Shown piece by piece: positions 62,710 through 64,000 of a stretch of 64,000 bases of DNA. The stretch is from Paramecium sonneborni (taxonomy: Eukaryota > Ciliophora > Oligohymenophorea > Peniculida > Parameciidae). Made by a program: the position numbers and the translations under genes. Under the pieces are notes generated by a model, which was given only the letters and a program-made list of their open reading frames with translations, was not told the DNA's origin and did not search any database. The stretch spans positions 516,929 through 580,928 of the forward strand of contig CAJJDN010000037.1 of NCBI GenBank assembly GCA_905182985.1, given 5' to 3'. The stretch's first letter is position 1, and every line of letters begins with the position of its first letter.

Positions 62710-64000
62710 TCAATGAAAGTTAGAAGATTAAGATTGTATTCTATTGATAGCATCAGATGATGTATCATCTTTTATCGTTTCATTTGATTTAAGTTCAGAG
62801 ATTTTATTAAGTGCTTCTTAAATTGATTTTATAAAAACAGGCTTTACTACTACATGTATCATTCCTGCATCAAAGCATTATAAATGGGATTCATAGTCTT
62901 CATGAGCTGTGCATCCTATAATTGGAATGTAACATATGGAATTATTACTAATTAAAGTTTATAATTATTTTGTAGTATCGATTCCATTCATTATTGGCAT
63001 ATCAATATCCATCATAATCATGTATATTTTATTATGATTCTATTGTTAAACTATATCCAGACATTGTTAACCATTAAAGGCTTTTAAAAAATTTTTAAAT
63101 CCCATATTTTTTAACATTAGACACAAAGTTTCATGATTGAAAGGTTCATCATCAACTATTAAAATATATTCATCAGTTTAAATTTATTATTGTTATTATT
63201 AGAATTATTCTGATCGAATGATTTATTCAATCTAATGAGTTCTAAAACTAGATCTAAATTAAGAGCACAAAGATTTTTTTGTTGTTTTCATTCTTATTCT
63301 TTAATGATGAAATTTTTCATTATTTTGATGTATTGTTATTTTATTTGGAACTTAAGGTTATGGTTCATTACATATATCAGTTTATTAAATTAATCTTAAG
63401 GAATTATAATTTTTAAGATCAATAAATCTCTATGAATTTTATTTAAATTTCGAAATTCTAGGACTAGATTAACTGTTAAATTTGTTATTTACACTTCTCA
63501 ATGATTTTTATTTTACTAAACTATTATGTATACTTTATCCAAGAGAACTTGCTGATTATATTTCTTAGATATCACTAATCGAAAAAGTAAAAAATAATTG
63601 ATTATTCAATACTCTTAATTATAAACAACTGTTATCTCCACTTAACAATTTTATTAATTTATTAGCTATAAATAGACTTAATCCTAATTTTATATTTCCA
63701 TTATTATCTTATTATTTATTTAATTTGTTAAATGTAATGCTTTCGAAAGATTTCAATTAACAATTTAATTTTTTAATTTGTTCTTCTTCCATTCCTTATC
63801 CATTATCTGTTATTGAAAAATAAGTTATTTTATTGATTTAGTCTAATCTTATTTCCAAGATGATACAACCTCCTTCATGTGTAAATCTATAAGAATTATT
63901 TAAAATGTTTAACAAGACTCTGATCAATTTATTTGAATCAGTATAAATTAAAACTGATTTAATGTCTATTTTTTTTAAATTTTCATTATTTATTTTAAAT
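62710..64000 (-). CDS. Hybrid histidine kinase, C-terminal part (5' end outside window)
   Basis: The window ends inside this gene. What is present (from the 5' side): a HATPase region with an N-box (IRVLLNILNNSYRFTHEGG), G1 box (ITDNGQGM) and G2 (IKLGLSLFIANKLIKLL), then a Ser-rich linker, and a receiver domain. The receiver has YILIVDDEP, MIMMDIDMPIMNGID with the phospho-acceptor Asp, GCTAHE and VVVKPV. The tail is Ser/Thr-rich. Such two-component hybrid kinases are known in ciliates. The signal-input half is unknown. Confidence 0.87.

Overview
This is AT-rich protist nuclear DNA. Three properties read directly from the sequence point to an oligohymenophorean ciliate, most likely the macronuclear genome of a Paramecium species. 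(1) Every recognisable gene uses in-frame TAA and TAG where relatives have Gln, and stops only at TGA (ciliate nuclear code). (2) Genes are cut by very short introns, mostly 20-34 nt, of the form GTA...TAG, with some ending AAG, CAG or GAG. (3) Genes sit 20-150 bp apart on both strands. Gene content agrees: two trichocyst matrix proteins, SF-assemblin, CEP78, a slime-mould-type GPCR and a hybrid histidine kinase. Open frames in standard code are therefore fragments. I rebuilt genes by hand with TGA as the only stop and by choosing introns that restore frame.

Layout. 0.2-4.3 kb: ARID-like protein, bZIP factor, HAD-fold protein. 5.7-14.3 kb: large RAP/FASTK-like protein, small coiled-coil protein, damaged syntaxin-type SNARE, Ser/Thr kinase and mitochondrial-type TyrRS. 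14.7-19.7 kb: SPT5, trichocyst matrix protein, pterin-carbinolamine dehydratase. 21.3-28.7 kb: C2H2 zinc finger, SAM-FHA-FHA protein, Rho GTPase, PP4R3/SMEK, long coiled-coil protein. 30-33.7 kb: small proteins, BUD31, NAD(P)HX dehydratase. 35.1-39.9 kb: Myb-like protein, cAR-like GPCR, PH-like/CAMK kinase. 41-49.2 kb: a cytoskeleton-flavoured block (ERICH2-like, SF-assemblin, coiled-coil protein, CEP78) followed by an importin-beta. 49.4-56.1 kb: intronless WD40 and helical proteins, small genes, PIP kinase. 57-64 kb: small proteins, a DGTGRD-motif protein, second trichocyst protein, LSm3, a membrane protein, a kinase, and the C-terminal part of a hybrid histidine kinase that runs off the window.

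Assembly. Two single N bases (11678 and 53983) are each flanked by perfect direct repeats (1217 and 1070 bp) ending exactly at the N. These look like unmerged overlapping contig ends, so part of a kinase and two small genes appear twice artificially.

Functionally the window is a normal mixture: transcription and RNA (SPT5, BUD31, LSm3, bZIP, ARID-like, C2H2, Myb-like), signalling (kinases, Rho, PIP kinase, GPCR, histidine kinase, PP4R3), trafficking (SNARE, importin), cilia/basal body and trichocysts. The most interesting structures are (a) a possible SAM-FHA-FHA-Rho fusion, or an ATGA stop/start overlap; (b) two divergent gene pairs with overlapping 5' ends, one sharing a CATG; and (c) the cytoskeletal cluster. 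No RNA genes, CRISPR or transposons were recognised. All functional names are by-eye assignments from motifs and unverified by any search.
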